From an uncultured Clostridia bacterium (GTDB lineage Bacteria > Bacillota > Clostridia > Christensenellales > Borkfalkiaceae): a stretch of 49,021 bases of DNA. The stretch lies in NCBI GenBank assembly GCA_947632505.1, contig CANRPN010000003.1:1-49021 (forward strand), written 5' to 3'. Shown in pieces: positions 34,209 through 41,542 of this stretch; the first letter of the stretch is position 1, and the number at the start of each line of letters is the position of its first letter. Position numbers and translations under genes: made by a program. The notes beneath the pieces are model-generated. The model had not been told where the DNA came from, did not search any database, and was given only the letters and a program-made list of their open reading frames with translations.

Positions 34209-34468
34209 CACTTGCCCTCCAGCTTGTCAAACAGAGAATCGATTGAACTGAAAACGGGCCGCTTGCCGCTGTCGATATCCGCCCTCACCCCATCGATCTC
34301 GCGCCGAAGCTCCGCGACATAGCCTCTGGGATAAACCGTCACGGGCATGAGGCAAATCATCCCATCTTTCGAAAAGACTTCAAGTTTATCCCCTTCCTCT
34401 AAACCGAGTCCCGTTACGATCTCTTTGGGAATGGTAATCTGCGATTTGGTTCTGAGTTCCGCTAACAT
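34208..34468 (-). CDS. AbrB/MazE-type antitoxin, orphaned
   Basis: 86 aa. The SpoVT-AbrB swapped-hairpin DNA-binding domain is plain: 'LAELRTKSQITIPKEIVTGL', 'GLEEGDKLEVFSKDG'. The acidic C-terminal tail (LRREIDGVRADIDSGKRP) should bind the toxin. Strong AGGAGG before ATG 34468, a consensus promoter, and an inverted repeat in the leader. It overlaps the toxin gene by one base. Because the RelE-like partner is frameshifted, this antitoxin is orphaned. A degenerate second copy lies 0.75 kb downstream. Confidence 0.88.
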   Translation of the reverse strand: MLAELRTKSQITIPKEIVTGLGLEEGDKLEVFSKDGMICLMPVTVYPRGYVAELRREIDGVRADIDSGKRPVFSSIDSLFDKLEGK

Positions 34469-34486
34469 ATCACACCTCCTGTTGAA

Positions 34487-34544
34487 AAGTAGGAATTTCT
34501 TACTTTCCTACTTACATTATACCCACTTGGCGGCCGTTTGTCAA
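34487..34544 (-). promoter_or_regulatory. Promoter and operator of the AbrB/RelE module
   Basis: Minus strand TTGACA (34539-34544), 17-bp spacer, TATAAT (34516-34521). A perfect 9-bp inverted repeat AAGTAGGAA/TTCCTACTT (34487-34495 with 34505-34513) lies just downstream of -10 and is a likely binding site for the antitoxin. Confidence 0.75.
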
Positions 34545-34563
34545 CGGATTTCGGAAAAATTAT

Positions 34564-35484
34564 TTGATTATGCCCCCTTTCTCCGCCGCGATTTATTCCT
34601 TGATCGTGAACCGAGACCGCAGGAAACAGTATGCTTTGTACGTTTTCTATTCGTCCTTGTGTCAAAAAAATATCGACAGGCTCTCTTCTTTGCAGACCGA
34701 TCATGTGACGATGCACTTTGTCAATCTTGACGAATACACCAAAGACTATGATTCTCTGTTTTACACTTGGGCACACTACACGAAAGAATCCTATTATCGC
34801 CTGTTTTTACCCAAATACTTCGGTGAAAACTTTGGCAAATTCCTCTATCTCGACGTGGATCTCGTCGTGAACTGCGACATTGGTGAGCTGCTGCTTGAAA
34901 CGAATCGTCCCTTCACCGTTTTTGGCGCTCTCAATTACTCCACGAATGAGGATGCCGATTATATCCGCTCTCTCGGACTATCTTATCTGAACTACATCAA
35001 CGCCGGCGTTATGGTGATCGACTGCAAACGCTTCAACCAAATGGGCTATTTTGAAAAAGCAGCAGAAATCATCGCGCAAAAGCGGCAATTTACCTATATC
35101 GATCAAGACATTTTGAACCTTGCTTGCAGCGGTGATATAGGACTTGTCGATCCCTCGTGGAATCTGCAATGGAACAATATGGATTACCCCGAACAGTTTA
35201 TGCCAGAGGTGAGGAATGCAGTAACAAAAATTATAGAGCAGCGCATCGTCCACTTCACGATTGACAAACCATGGAAGCGTATGCTGAACCGTTTCGGAGA
35301 GTACTACAACAAGTACACGATGCAAAATCCCGTCTATGGGTATTTCAACTCCCCAAAATTTTTTCCGCAAAAATTAAACTTGAACAAAAATCTAAACTTT
35401 TCCCAAAAGGAATGTGATACAATGGAGAAAATCCATTTTAAGGAGAAAAACATGAAAAAAATTATTAAAGGAGTACGAAAATGA
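34564..35484 (+). pseudogene. GT8 glycosyltransferase, 5'-truncated paralogue of the AraC-GT8 gene
   Basis: The 306-codon frame starts at a TTG without a ribosome-binding site and matches the GT8 half of 20615-22366 at well over half of residues, including 'FLYLDVDLVVNCDIGELL' (DxD), 'YINAGVMVIDCKR' and 'IVHFTIDKPWKRML'. Similarity begins at 'SAAIYSLIVN'. The preceding DYAPFL lies in another frame, so about two bases are missing near 34581, and the first strand (IPIAFVTNEE) and all regulator domains are gone. The break falls 20 bp from the -35 of the AbrB/RelE module, as if that cassette replaced the 5' end. The C-terminal tail is lysine-rich and overlaps the next gene. Confidence 0.75.
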
Positions 35485-37199
35485 AATATGAAGAAGTCTT
35501 AAAAAGAAAGTTGCAACTCGGTCCCAAAGCTAAGGATGTCGAATACGTAGCAGGCATTGATGATTTAAGAAGGGGAATTATTGCAGTTTCGGCTATTCTG
35601 AATAAATATCCTTCCGCTACGTTATATTTCGATGTAAAAAACGACGGACAGGGATATAGATGTACACCGATAAGAGCCTTTGATAAATTCTTCCAATGGT
35701 ATGGCTTGGATGTTTATTTATATGCTGCTGCTCCGAAAGGTGCATTACCTGTTGAATCACTACCTTTTTACGCAAAAGATTTCATCATCGACGAAATTCG
35801 TAAAGCAATTTCGCCGTGCGTGGAAGTTGAGTTCGAGGTTGAAAAGCGTTGCAGTTGGCAGGAATTAAAAAGATTGACAAACACAGATGGTCTCCCAAAC
35901 CCTCCCCAAGAAGGCATGACATGGGAGCAGATCGGGGATTTCGGTGTAATGCGATTCACTATTACGGGAGGAAAACCGCTGTATTCCGCATACGGTCAAT
36001 ATTATATGCGTAAAGGCACAACGATCTGCCCGTTACAGAGCAGTCGTTGGGTACTTCCTGATGCGCCGAAGAAGCCGGTTGTTAATATTGGTCCAAAATC
36101 AAAGCAAACGGTATACATTGAATCTTTTGAAGATATCGCTGAAGGAATAGCCGGCGTTTGGTTTATTCAGAAAGAATATCCCTACGTGATGATCTATGTC
36201 GGTGTAAAAGAAGATGGTACGGTGATCGATCCGCGCACCGTTGAAGAAACAGAAGCGGACATTACAGATAATGTTATGCATTTTGTTGGCGCATTTGCGG
36301 CTCGGCTGACGGCGAAGAATGAACACATATATTTCAATGCGGATAAGATCAATGGAATCGGCGTTGTGCAGCTCGCAGTGCCTCGTCAAAAATACCACGG
36401 TCTCGGAAATCCACTTATGCGCGAAAAGAAAGGGTTATTTGATTATATTGAAGATGCCCCAACCGATCAAACAGCGCAGACAAGATACACAATTTATAGC
36501 TTGGAGTCTCCTGCACGGGAAGTAACCTTTGAGACTTTAATAGATTTGTTGGCAGAAAAAGGGATTTCTTGGGAAGATTTTGAGGCGAAAATCGGAGTAC
36601 CGCTATATAATGATGAAAGTCGGTTTAATCTTTTCTCATTTTTGATCGGCGATAATGTCGCCTCACACTTACACTTCAACATCATTATTGATGATGAACA
36701 AACATTAAAAGAAGGTTTGGAGTGGTGCGAATTTAAGCGACTGACTTTATTTGATGGCATGAACTACATGCTTGATTGTGTCCAAAGAGGAAATCAAGTT
36801 TGGACGAAAGTAATCGATGGGACGGAGGTGCAAGTTCAGCAGTACGACTTTGAGGATCTGCGTCAAGTTTTTCTGTATGCTTGTATGCATCATGATTGGA
36901 CGAATTTGGATGTTCCCGTAATAGAAACAACTGAAAAGTCCATTGATGTTATATTTCATCCCATTGCGGGCGAAGGTGACGATCTTGTCGGCCCTAATGC
37001 AGACAAAAACACATTGGAAGATTCCGTGCCCAAAGATAATGAGATACTGGTTAAATTGATGAAGTTATGGGGGGTATGGGATGGAGAGAAAATCACCTTA
37101 ACGAAGATCCGTGAGAAATATGGTCCGTGGTTCTACCGCCACGAACCTAACGGCTATTTGCGGATCAAGTTGCCGGTGAATTCACGCCCCGCCGATTAA
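35481..37199 (+). CDS. Unknown 572-aa protein with an internal duplication
   Basis: Strong start: AGGAG seven bases before ATG 35481, overlapping the GT8 stop by 4 nt. I do not recognise it. Two related segments are visible: residues about 20-55 (YVAGIDDLRRGIIAVSAILN...TLYFDVKNDG) and about 212-248 (YIESFEDIAEGIAGVWFIQK...MIYVGVKEDG), so the N-terminal 400 residues seem to be two copies of an alpha/beta domain. The C-terminal third contains 'EVQVQQYDFEDLRQVFLYAC' and a separate domain ending 'IREKYGPWFYRHEPNGYLRI'. No signal peptide or membrane segment. Ends at a terminator at 37225-37259. Confidence 0.75.
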   Translation: MKYEEVLKRKLQLGPKAKDVEYVAGIDDLRRGIIAVSAILNKYPSATLYFDVKNDGQGYRCTPIRAFDKFFQWYGLDVYLYAAAPKGALPVESLPFYAKDFIIDEIRKAISPCVEVEFEVEKRCSWQELKRLTNTDGLPNPPQEGMTWEQIGDFGVMRFTITGGKPLYSAYGQYYMRKGTTICPLQSSRWVLPDAPKKPVVNIGPKSKQTVYIESFEDIAEGIAGVWFIQKEYPYVMIYVGVKEDGTVIDPRTVEETEADITDNVMHFVGAFAARLTAKNEHIYFNADKINGIGVVQLAVPRQKYHGLGNPLMREKKGLFDYIEDAPTDQTAQTRYTIYSLESPAREVTFETLIDLLAEKGISWEDFEAKIGVPLYNDESRFNLFSFLIGDNVASHLHFNIIIDDEQTLKEGLEWCEFKRLTLFDGMNYMLDCVQRGNQVWTKVIDGTEVQVQQYDFEDLRQVFLYACMHHDWTNLDVPVIETTEKSIDVIFHPIAGEGDDLVGPNADKNTLEDSVPKDNEILVKLMKLWGVWDGEKITLTKIREKYGPWFYRHEPNGYLRIKLPVNSRPAD

Positions 37200-37224
37200 T
37201 CCATCCAATTCCTTTAGTTTAGTG

Positions 37225-37259
37225 CAAAAAGCCGAAGCAGTTTTGCTATCGGCTTTTTG
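37225..37259 (+). terminator. Terminator of the 572-aa protein gene
   Basis: Stem AAAAAGCCGA/TCGGCTTTTT with an inner AGCA/TGCT helix, followed by a U run; 26 nt after the stop codon. Confidence 0.85.
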
Positions 37260-37260
37260 T

Positions 37261-37400
37261 GGCTGACCGAGTTGGACGTAAATGAATGAAAAATGAGCCG
37301 AGCTGAAAATCAGTTCGACTCATTCCTGCTTGGCTGACCGAGTTGGACGTAAAATGAATGAAAAATGAACCGAACTTAACAGTTCGACTCATTCCTACTT
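37261..37400. repeat. Two tandem copies of a 69-71 bp hairpin repeat
   Basis: Unit 1 (37261-37331) and unit 2 (37332-37400) share GGCTGACCGAGTTGGACGTA and an inner inverted repeat (AATGAGCCGA... with ...TCGACTCATT). They differ by a few substitutions and small indels, so the duplication is not recent. No gene overlaps. Confidence 0.8.
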
Positions 37401-37435
37401 GTGAAAGATAAATGATTTTGATACAATTTCGGTCA

Positions 37436-37493
37436 ACCGTTCAAATCGCTACTTGACCGTTCAAACCGCTGCCCGACCGTTCAACTGCCATGA
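37436..37493. repeat. Three tandem 20-bp repeats
   Basis: Units begin at 37436, 37456 and 37476, each with ACCGTTCAA; the first two continue as AyCGCTrCyyG and the third is degenerate. Spacing of 20 bp would put the copies on nearly the same face of the helix. Iteron-like in form, but no replication gene is nearby. Confidence 0.6.
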
Positions 37494-37518
37494 ATGACAT
37501 TGATTTAATCGGTTAACT

Positions 37519-37557
37519 CCCCCGCAGCACAATCTGTTAGATTCGAGGGGCCTTTTT
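37519..37557 (+). terminator. Possible terminator
   Basis: CCCC/GGGG outer pairs around an inner AATCT-GTT-AGATT hairpin, followed by UUUUUCUU. It faces the plus strand and precedes the convergent small gene. Confidence 0.4.
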
Positions 37558-37558
37558 C

Positions 37559-37714
37559 TTATTTTGACAGTTTGTCTAAAATCTGTTTCAGTTCATAAAT
37601 GGCGCGTCCAACATCCTTATTAGGATTGCTACCATTGCCAATTTGAACACCAACCAAAATATCCTTTACATTATCCAAACTTTTTATTATATCTTCCAAA
37701 TCCTGCTGATTCAT
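37559..37714 (-). CDS. Small helical protein (51 aa)
   Basis: The frame reads MNQQDLEDIIKSLDNVKDIL and continues through 'GVQIGNGSNPNKDVGRAIYE' to 'LKQILDKLSK'. It is amphipathic and entirely coding-like. A consensus promoter (37777-37805) lies upstream, and AGGAGG is present near 37732, but it is 17 nt from the ATG at 37714; a non-AUG start at ATT 37723 would give better spacing, so the exact start is uncertain. Function unknown; it may be a small antitoxin-like or regulatory protein (inference). Confidence 0.55.
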   Translation of the reverse strand: MNQQDLEDIIKSLDNVKDILVGVQIGNGSNPNKDVGRAIYELKQILDKLSK

Positions 37715-37776
37715 AAGAGAAATTTTCCTCGCCTCCTATTTGAAAGCTCGCAGTGACAGACTTGCTTTTCAAAAAT

Positions 37777-37805
37777 ATAATATCACCTTAACACGGGCTT
37801 GTCAA
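37777..37805 (-). promoter_or_regulatory. Promoter of the 51-aa gene
   Basis: Minus strand TTGACA (37800-37805), 17-bp spacer, TATTAT (37777-37782), about 60 nt before the start. Confidence 0.7.
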
Positions 37806-37902
37806 TAAATTTTGCGCTTATTTCCAAATTCGGTTTTATCTCCCGCCATTCGCGTTGACTATAAAAGCGAAAAGAGGTAAAATGGAAACGGAGGTAAAAA
37901 GT

Positions 37903-39307
37903 ATGCGAGTCGTATCTACTCATCTTCGTATGACCGAAAACTTCACATCGGATGAATACTTTTCGGTGATTATCCAATGGCTCAAAGACACCTACCAATG
38001 CCGTGACGTTGGCGAGCTTTTCGAGCAATCGGATAGAAAGGAATCCACCCGCGTAATTGCGGGCTACTACACTCTGGAAACTCTCTCAGCCGACAAAGAC
38101 GGTGCGCACTACCAACTGACGAAGTTATCGCAAATTTCGCGCAGGCAGAATTGGGAGACGGAGATTATCCTCAAATCATCCGGCAGCGGGAAAGACCTAT
38201 ATATCAATATCGAATGCGTGGGTGATGCCACTCAGTTCTATGGGATACCGAATGCCCGAAGCGAGGTCATCCGCGCCTTCGTCCAAAGCGGCAAGGTGCT
38301 ACCGGACGGGCTTCCGATCCAAAGCACACCCATTGAGGCAACATACCAAAATCAGCACATCATCGCTGATGCCATCAACGGCAAAAGCAGTCTCCTCCAC
38401 CCTCTCGTTTTCATAACGAAAATACGGAACACCCAGGGCTATGAGATTGTACCAGATGATTTGGCATTCCAACTCAGCGGCATAGCCCATGTCGTGATTG
38501 AAACCGATGACGACTATTCCTATTCCCTGCGAGACTTCACGAACGGAACGAATCTATATAACGGTCGCATAGGTATCTATTACACGGACGGCAAATCAAA
38601 GGTAGTACGAAAAGAAGAGGGAATCGTCCACCCAGTCGAGCGCATCATTTTCGATGCGGTGGTCAGATCCGTAACTGCACAAGTCAGCCTCTCCGCGCCC
38701 ACCTGGGATGAATTCTACCGAGAAAAATTGCAGGATGAAGCCCGCAAAAGCGAAGATCTGATGTTGGAAGCAATCGGTGTCAACGGCTCTCTCGAAGATC
38801 GGCTGAGGAAGGCAAAAGAACAGATACGGCGACTGACGGAAGAGACCCTTCAGCTCAAAGCAAAAAATGAAAGTTTGCAAGCCGCGTTCACGGAGCGCGA
38901 AGGCGATGCCCTCCTACATAATCCCCCATCGAAGAATGGTACGAAGGCGAGCAGAACGATCTCATCGTTGGAATGATGCAACGAACGTTGAGGGACACAG
39001 CCCCCGATTCACGGGCTTACGAACTGCTGTCGGAGATTTGTTATCGCGGAGCCCCGAAGTCGGCGCAGGACGGGCGATTTTTGGGCGACTAAAGGCGATC
39101 CTGGCGCGAAGCGAAACCATCATCGAGCGCACCTTCCGGGATTTGCAGGAATTGGGCTTGGAGGTCGTAAGCGAAAACACCCACTACCGCATAACTTTTC
39201 GTGGAAACGAGTTTTACAAATTCACCCTTCCGAAAACCCCCAGCGACTACCGTGAAGGCAGAAATTCATTGTCAAATATCACCATGCGATTGAGTATTTA
39301 TAAATGA
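37903..39307 (+). pseudogene. Hypothetical protein of about 468 aa with two single-base frameshifts
   Basis: The start is ATG 37903 (GGAGG eight bases upstream; weaker starts exist at 37882 and 37855). The first frame, to about 38926, reads MRVVSTHLRMTENFTSDEYF... and ends in a coiled-coil stretch (LRKAKEQIRRLTEETLQLKA). At a C5 run (38926-38930) the sense passes to 'IEEWYEGEQNDLIVGMMQRT', and at a T3 run (about 39042) to 'RSPEVGAGRAIFGRLKAILA' and 'SETIIERTFRDLQELGLEVV', ending at 39307. Adding the two missing bases gives 469 codons. The protein is unrecognised; the C-terminal part looks like a winged-helix. Either a decayed gene or two homopolymer errors. Confidence 0.7.
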
Positions 39308-39385
39308 GGTGCGACGGGGAAATAGCCGAAAGAAGTCGAATATAGACGGATACGAGAAGATAGAATCCGTTTCGCACACACATGA

Positions 39386-39412
39386 AAAGCACCGGCGATT
39401 TGTCGGTGCTTT
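39386..39412. terminator. Bidirectional terminator
   Basis: Stem AAAGCACCG/CGGTGCTTT (39386-39394 with 39404-39412) with a 9-nt loop. T-rich on both sides; serves the plus-strand pseudogene end (39307) and the minus-strand gene ending at 39418. Confidence 0.7.
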
Positions 39413-39417
39413 GCTTA

Positions 39418-39771
39418 TTAGCAGTTGGCAATGTAATTTTCAATTTTATATTTCCTCAGAAAGACAAGTTTCTGATTATAGTGACTCCGCAATGCGGAAG
39501 CATGACTATCGACTACTAAATCCGGCGTGTATTGAATTTCCTTTAATACTTGTTTTCTTAGGCTCGTTGTAAATGGTACAACCACTACTTTATACGGCTC
39601 ATCTTCGTCAAGGATAGGCACACCGTTGGCTAAGCGATAAAAGTACAATCTTATTCTTTTCTCTATGCTACAATTTGTAGTTACATGCTTTGCGAGTTCC
39701 TCTTTGGGGTATTGCTTGGTCATTGAATATTCTTCAAATCGATAGGCATTGCGAATCATGAAACTTGTCAC
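39418..39771 (-). CDS. Hypothetical protein, start uncertain
   Basis: Up to 117 aa; ATG 39771 and ATG 39723 (101 aa, MTKQYPKEELAKHVTTN) are both without a clear ribosome-binding site. The body reads 'YRLANGVPILDEDEPYKVVV' and 'PDLVVDSHASALRSHYNQKL', plausible protein sequence with no family I recognise. It ends just before the terminator at 39386-39412. It may be the 3' part of a larger gene; a coding-like plus-strand fragment of 32 codons starts opposite its 5' end (39758). Confidence 0.4.
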   Translation of the reverse strand: MTSFMIRNAYRFEEYSMTKQYPKEELAKHVTTNCSIEKRIRLYFYRLANGVPILDEDEPYKVVVVPFTTSLRKQVLKEIQYTPDLVVDSHASALRSHYNQKLVFLRKYKIENYIANC

Positions 39772-39880
39772 AAATCATGAATTTAAATTACTATTCGATG
39801 ATGACATTTACTACAAGGGATATCCCACATCAAAAGCATGGGTACAGTTGTGAGGGAACAACAAAAAATCAATCAACATC

Positions 39881-40528
39881 CTATTCTTCCGGATTTTCAA
39901 GCAAGTCCTCTATCATGCAGCCTAATGCTCGCGAGAGCTTATAAAGTGTTTGTGCCTGCGCCTTATCAATGTCGTTTACCTTCTGCTCATAGAGCTGGAT
40001 GGAACGAATCGATACGCCTGACATCGTTGCAAGTTCCCGCTGTGAAATCTGCCTCGACTCCCTGATCGTCTTTAATTTTGTTTCCAATACAACTGCGTTG
40101 AATCGCTTCTCCATGGATTCTACGAAATTGCTTACATCCATCTCATGAAAGACTCTGTACATTCTAAGAATTTCCGAAAGCGGAATGCGCAGAAAGATCT
40201 CCTTGAATCTTTTGCCCGTAACCCATTGATAATAGGCAAGCGCCCAGCCTGCCCAGTATTCGGGGGAGCGATCTTCAGAAAAACACGGATCGGGACACTT
40301 CTCTTCCGGCATAAGATTTCTCAGCAATTCCTGCACAAGCTCTTCTCCGGACATGCCGGAAATGATCGCGGGATTCCCCCTCTCAAATTGCGAGGACAAC
40401 TTGGACTGCACGAATAACTTTACGAACCAATCGGGTAATAGTCTGCAGTCGTTGATTGCATAATCAAATGCGTTGGCGAGATTGTTTTGCGCGTCAGCCA
40501 AGTATAATTCGTTGTATGCGTGGATCAT
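39881..40528 (-). CDS. XRE-type antitoxin of DUF3990 module 2
   Basis: 215 aa. Same plan as 17964-18626: an N-terminal domain beginning 'AYNELYLADAQNNLANAFDY' and containing 'RSPEYWAGWALAYYQWVTGK', and a C-terminal XRE helix-turn-helix (RQISQRELATMSGVSIRSIQ) at about 155-210. The start (ATG 40528) overlaps the 3' end of the toxin gene by 35 nt in the same relative position as in module 1. The palindromes at 41208-41251 are candidate operators. Intact. Confidence 0.82.
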   Translation of the reverse strand: MIHAYNELYLADAQNNLANAFDYAINDCRLLPDWFVKLFVQSKLSSQFERGNPAIISGMSGEELVQELLRNLMPEEKCPDPCFSEDRSPEYWAGWALAYYQWVTGKRFKEIFLRIPLSEILRMYRVFHEMDVSNFVESMEKRFNAVVLETKLKTIRESRQISQRELATMSGVSIRSIQLYEQKVNDIDKAQAQTLYKLSRALGCMIEDLLENPEE

Positions 40529-41192
40529 TGTTCTTGATTTCCTCCCTCAAAATATCCATGACAAAGATATCATCTCTATAAGACTTACTTTTCTTGATTT
40601 CAGTTTGATAAGATTGCCTTGCGGCAGTGTCTCTTGCAATGAACTTCGGATAATATATTTCTTTACTGACAGGTTCAGCACCAATAAACTTGATTCTGTC
40701 GAATGCTTTTTGAGAGACCAATACCGTCTGTTCTCCCAGCTTTCCAAGGCGAAGAGCTTTATTCAAACTATGAAGAGGCAATGTGTTGCTCACAAAGGAT
40801 TGTGCGTAGGAAAAATACGAATCGTTCGCACGATATCCGACTATCACATCATAGTTTCTTGTATCAACGGAAAAATGTTCTATGATGTACTCCCTTGCGT
40901 CTCTTGCGATCTCATCTTGAATAGTGAATATGCGATGTTGCAAAAGCAGCGCAATCCAATTCAAGATCGTGTGCTTTCCATCTAATAAGTTCAAAACTTT
41001 CAGACCATTGTCATCAAGGAGATATTTGTTGGCAAAACCATCAACGTTGTCTTTACAGGCCCACTCTTTTGCCATTTCAAGTTGCAATGTGCAGTAAAAG
41101 CCCCTGCCATAATCGTTCGTCTCTTTTCCTGCTGCAAGATTCGGTGTTTTGATAATGTGATCTGATCCATGGAATAAAGTAAGATTTGCCAT
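40494..41192 (-). CDS. DUF3990 (ADP-ribosyltransferase-like) toxin of module 2
   Basis: 232 aa from ATG 41192 (GGAGG five bases upstream); a longer frame to 41246 reads through the promoter. Hallmarks: 'NLTLFHGSDHIIKTPNLAAG', 'NDYGRGFYCT', 'YDVIVGYRANDSYFSYAQSF' and 'GEQTVLVSQKAFDRIKF'. Predicted ART-fold toxin with unknown target; paralogous to 18607-19284, with all motif positions shared. It is followed by an overlapping XRE antitoxin. Expressed from a perfect consensus promoter with operators. Confidence 0.82.
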   Translation of the reverse strand: MANLTLFHGSDHIIKTPNLAAGKETNDYGRGFYCTLQLEMAKEWACKDNVDGFANKYLLDDNGLKVLNLLDGKHTILNWIALLLQHRIFTIQDEIARDAREYIIEHFSVDTRNYDVIVGYRANDSYFSYAQSFVSNTLPLHSLNKALRLGKLGEQTVLVSQKAFDRIKFIGAEPVSKEIYYPKFIARDTAARQSYQTEIKKSKSYRDDIFVMDILREEIKNNDPRIQRIILG

Positions 41193-41207
41193 AGTCGCCT
41201 CCAATGC

Positions 41208-41260
41208 CATTGTTACAACGATAGCACAATAATTATATCGTCGCAACGATACTTTGTCAA
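41208..41260 (-). promoter_or_regulatory. Promoter and two operators of DUF3990 module 2
   Basis: Minus strand TTGACA (41255-41260), exactly 17 bp, TATAAT (41232-41237). On the plus strand TATCGTCGCAACGATA (41236-41251) fills the spacer and CATTGTTACAACGATA (41208-41223) lies below the -10. The geometry matches module 1 although the operator sequence differs. Confidence 0.8.
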
Positions 41261-41542
41261 GTGCCTTTGGATAAGCAATTCTGTCGGAGTTTGGATTTTT
41301 TCAAGATGAAACTTTGTTTCCCGCTTATTGTGAGGCAAAATTTAAGAACAAGTATATGCTAAGAGCGCATAAACTGCCGCTCCCGTGATTTATTCCTGGC
41401 ATTCTTCTAAAATAGTGGCATCTGCTTTTTCATAAAAAGTCAGCATTTTATATCTCCAAATTTTAATTTTTTTATATCTTTTTGAATGGCTTATACTGGC
41501 TGCGAGTCTACAAAATAAGGTGCTCCTAATATGAATTGGGTC
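41261..41542. other. Intergenic stretch with one possible tiny ORF
   Basis: No firm gene. On the minus strand ATG 41446 with GGAG seven bases upstream opens an 18-codon frame (MLTFYEKADATILEECQE) ending at 41390. This may be a leader peptide or the remnant of a gene; nothing supports a function. Confidence 0.3.

Noticed and set aside
37436-37493. CRISPR array
   Set aside because: The 20-bp units are directly adjacent without spacers, and no cas genes are nearby.
37501-37560. Possible tRNA 3' end / attachment site
   Set aside because: The GATTCGAGGGG-like sequence lacks the acceptor, D and anticodon arms; it folds better as a terminator.
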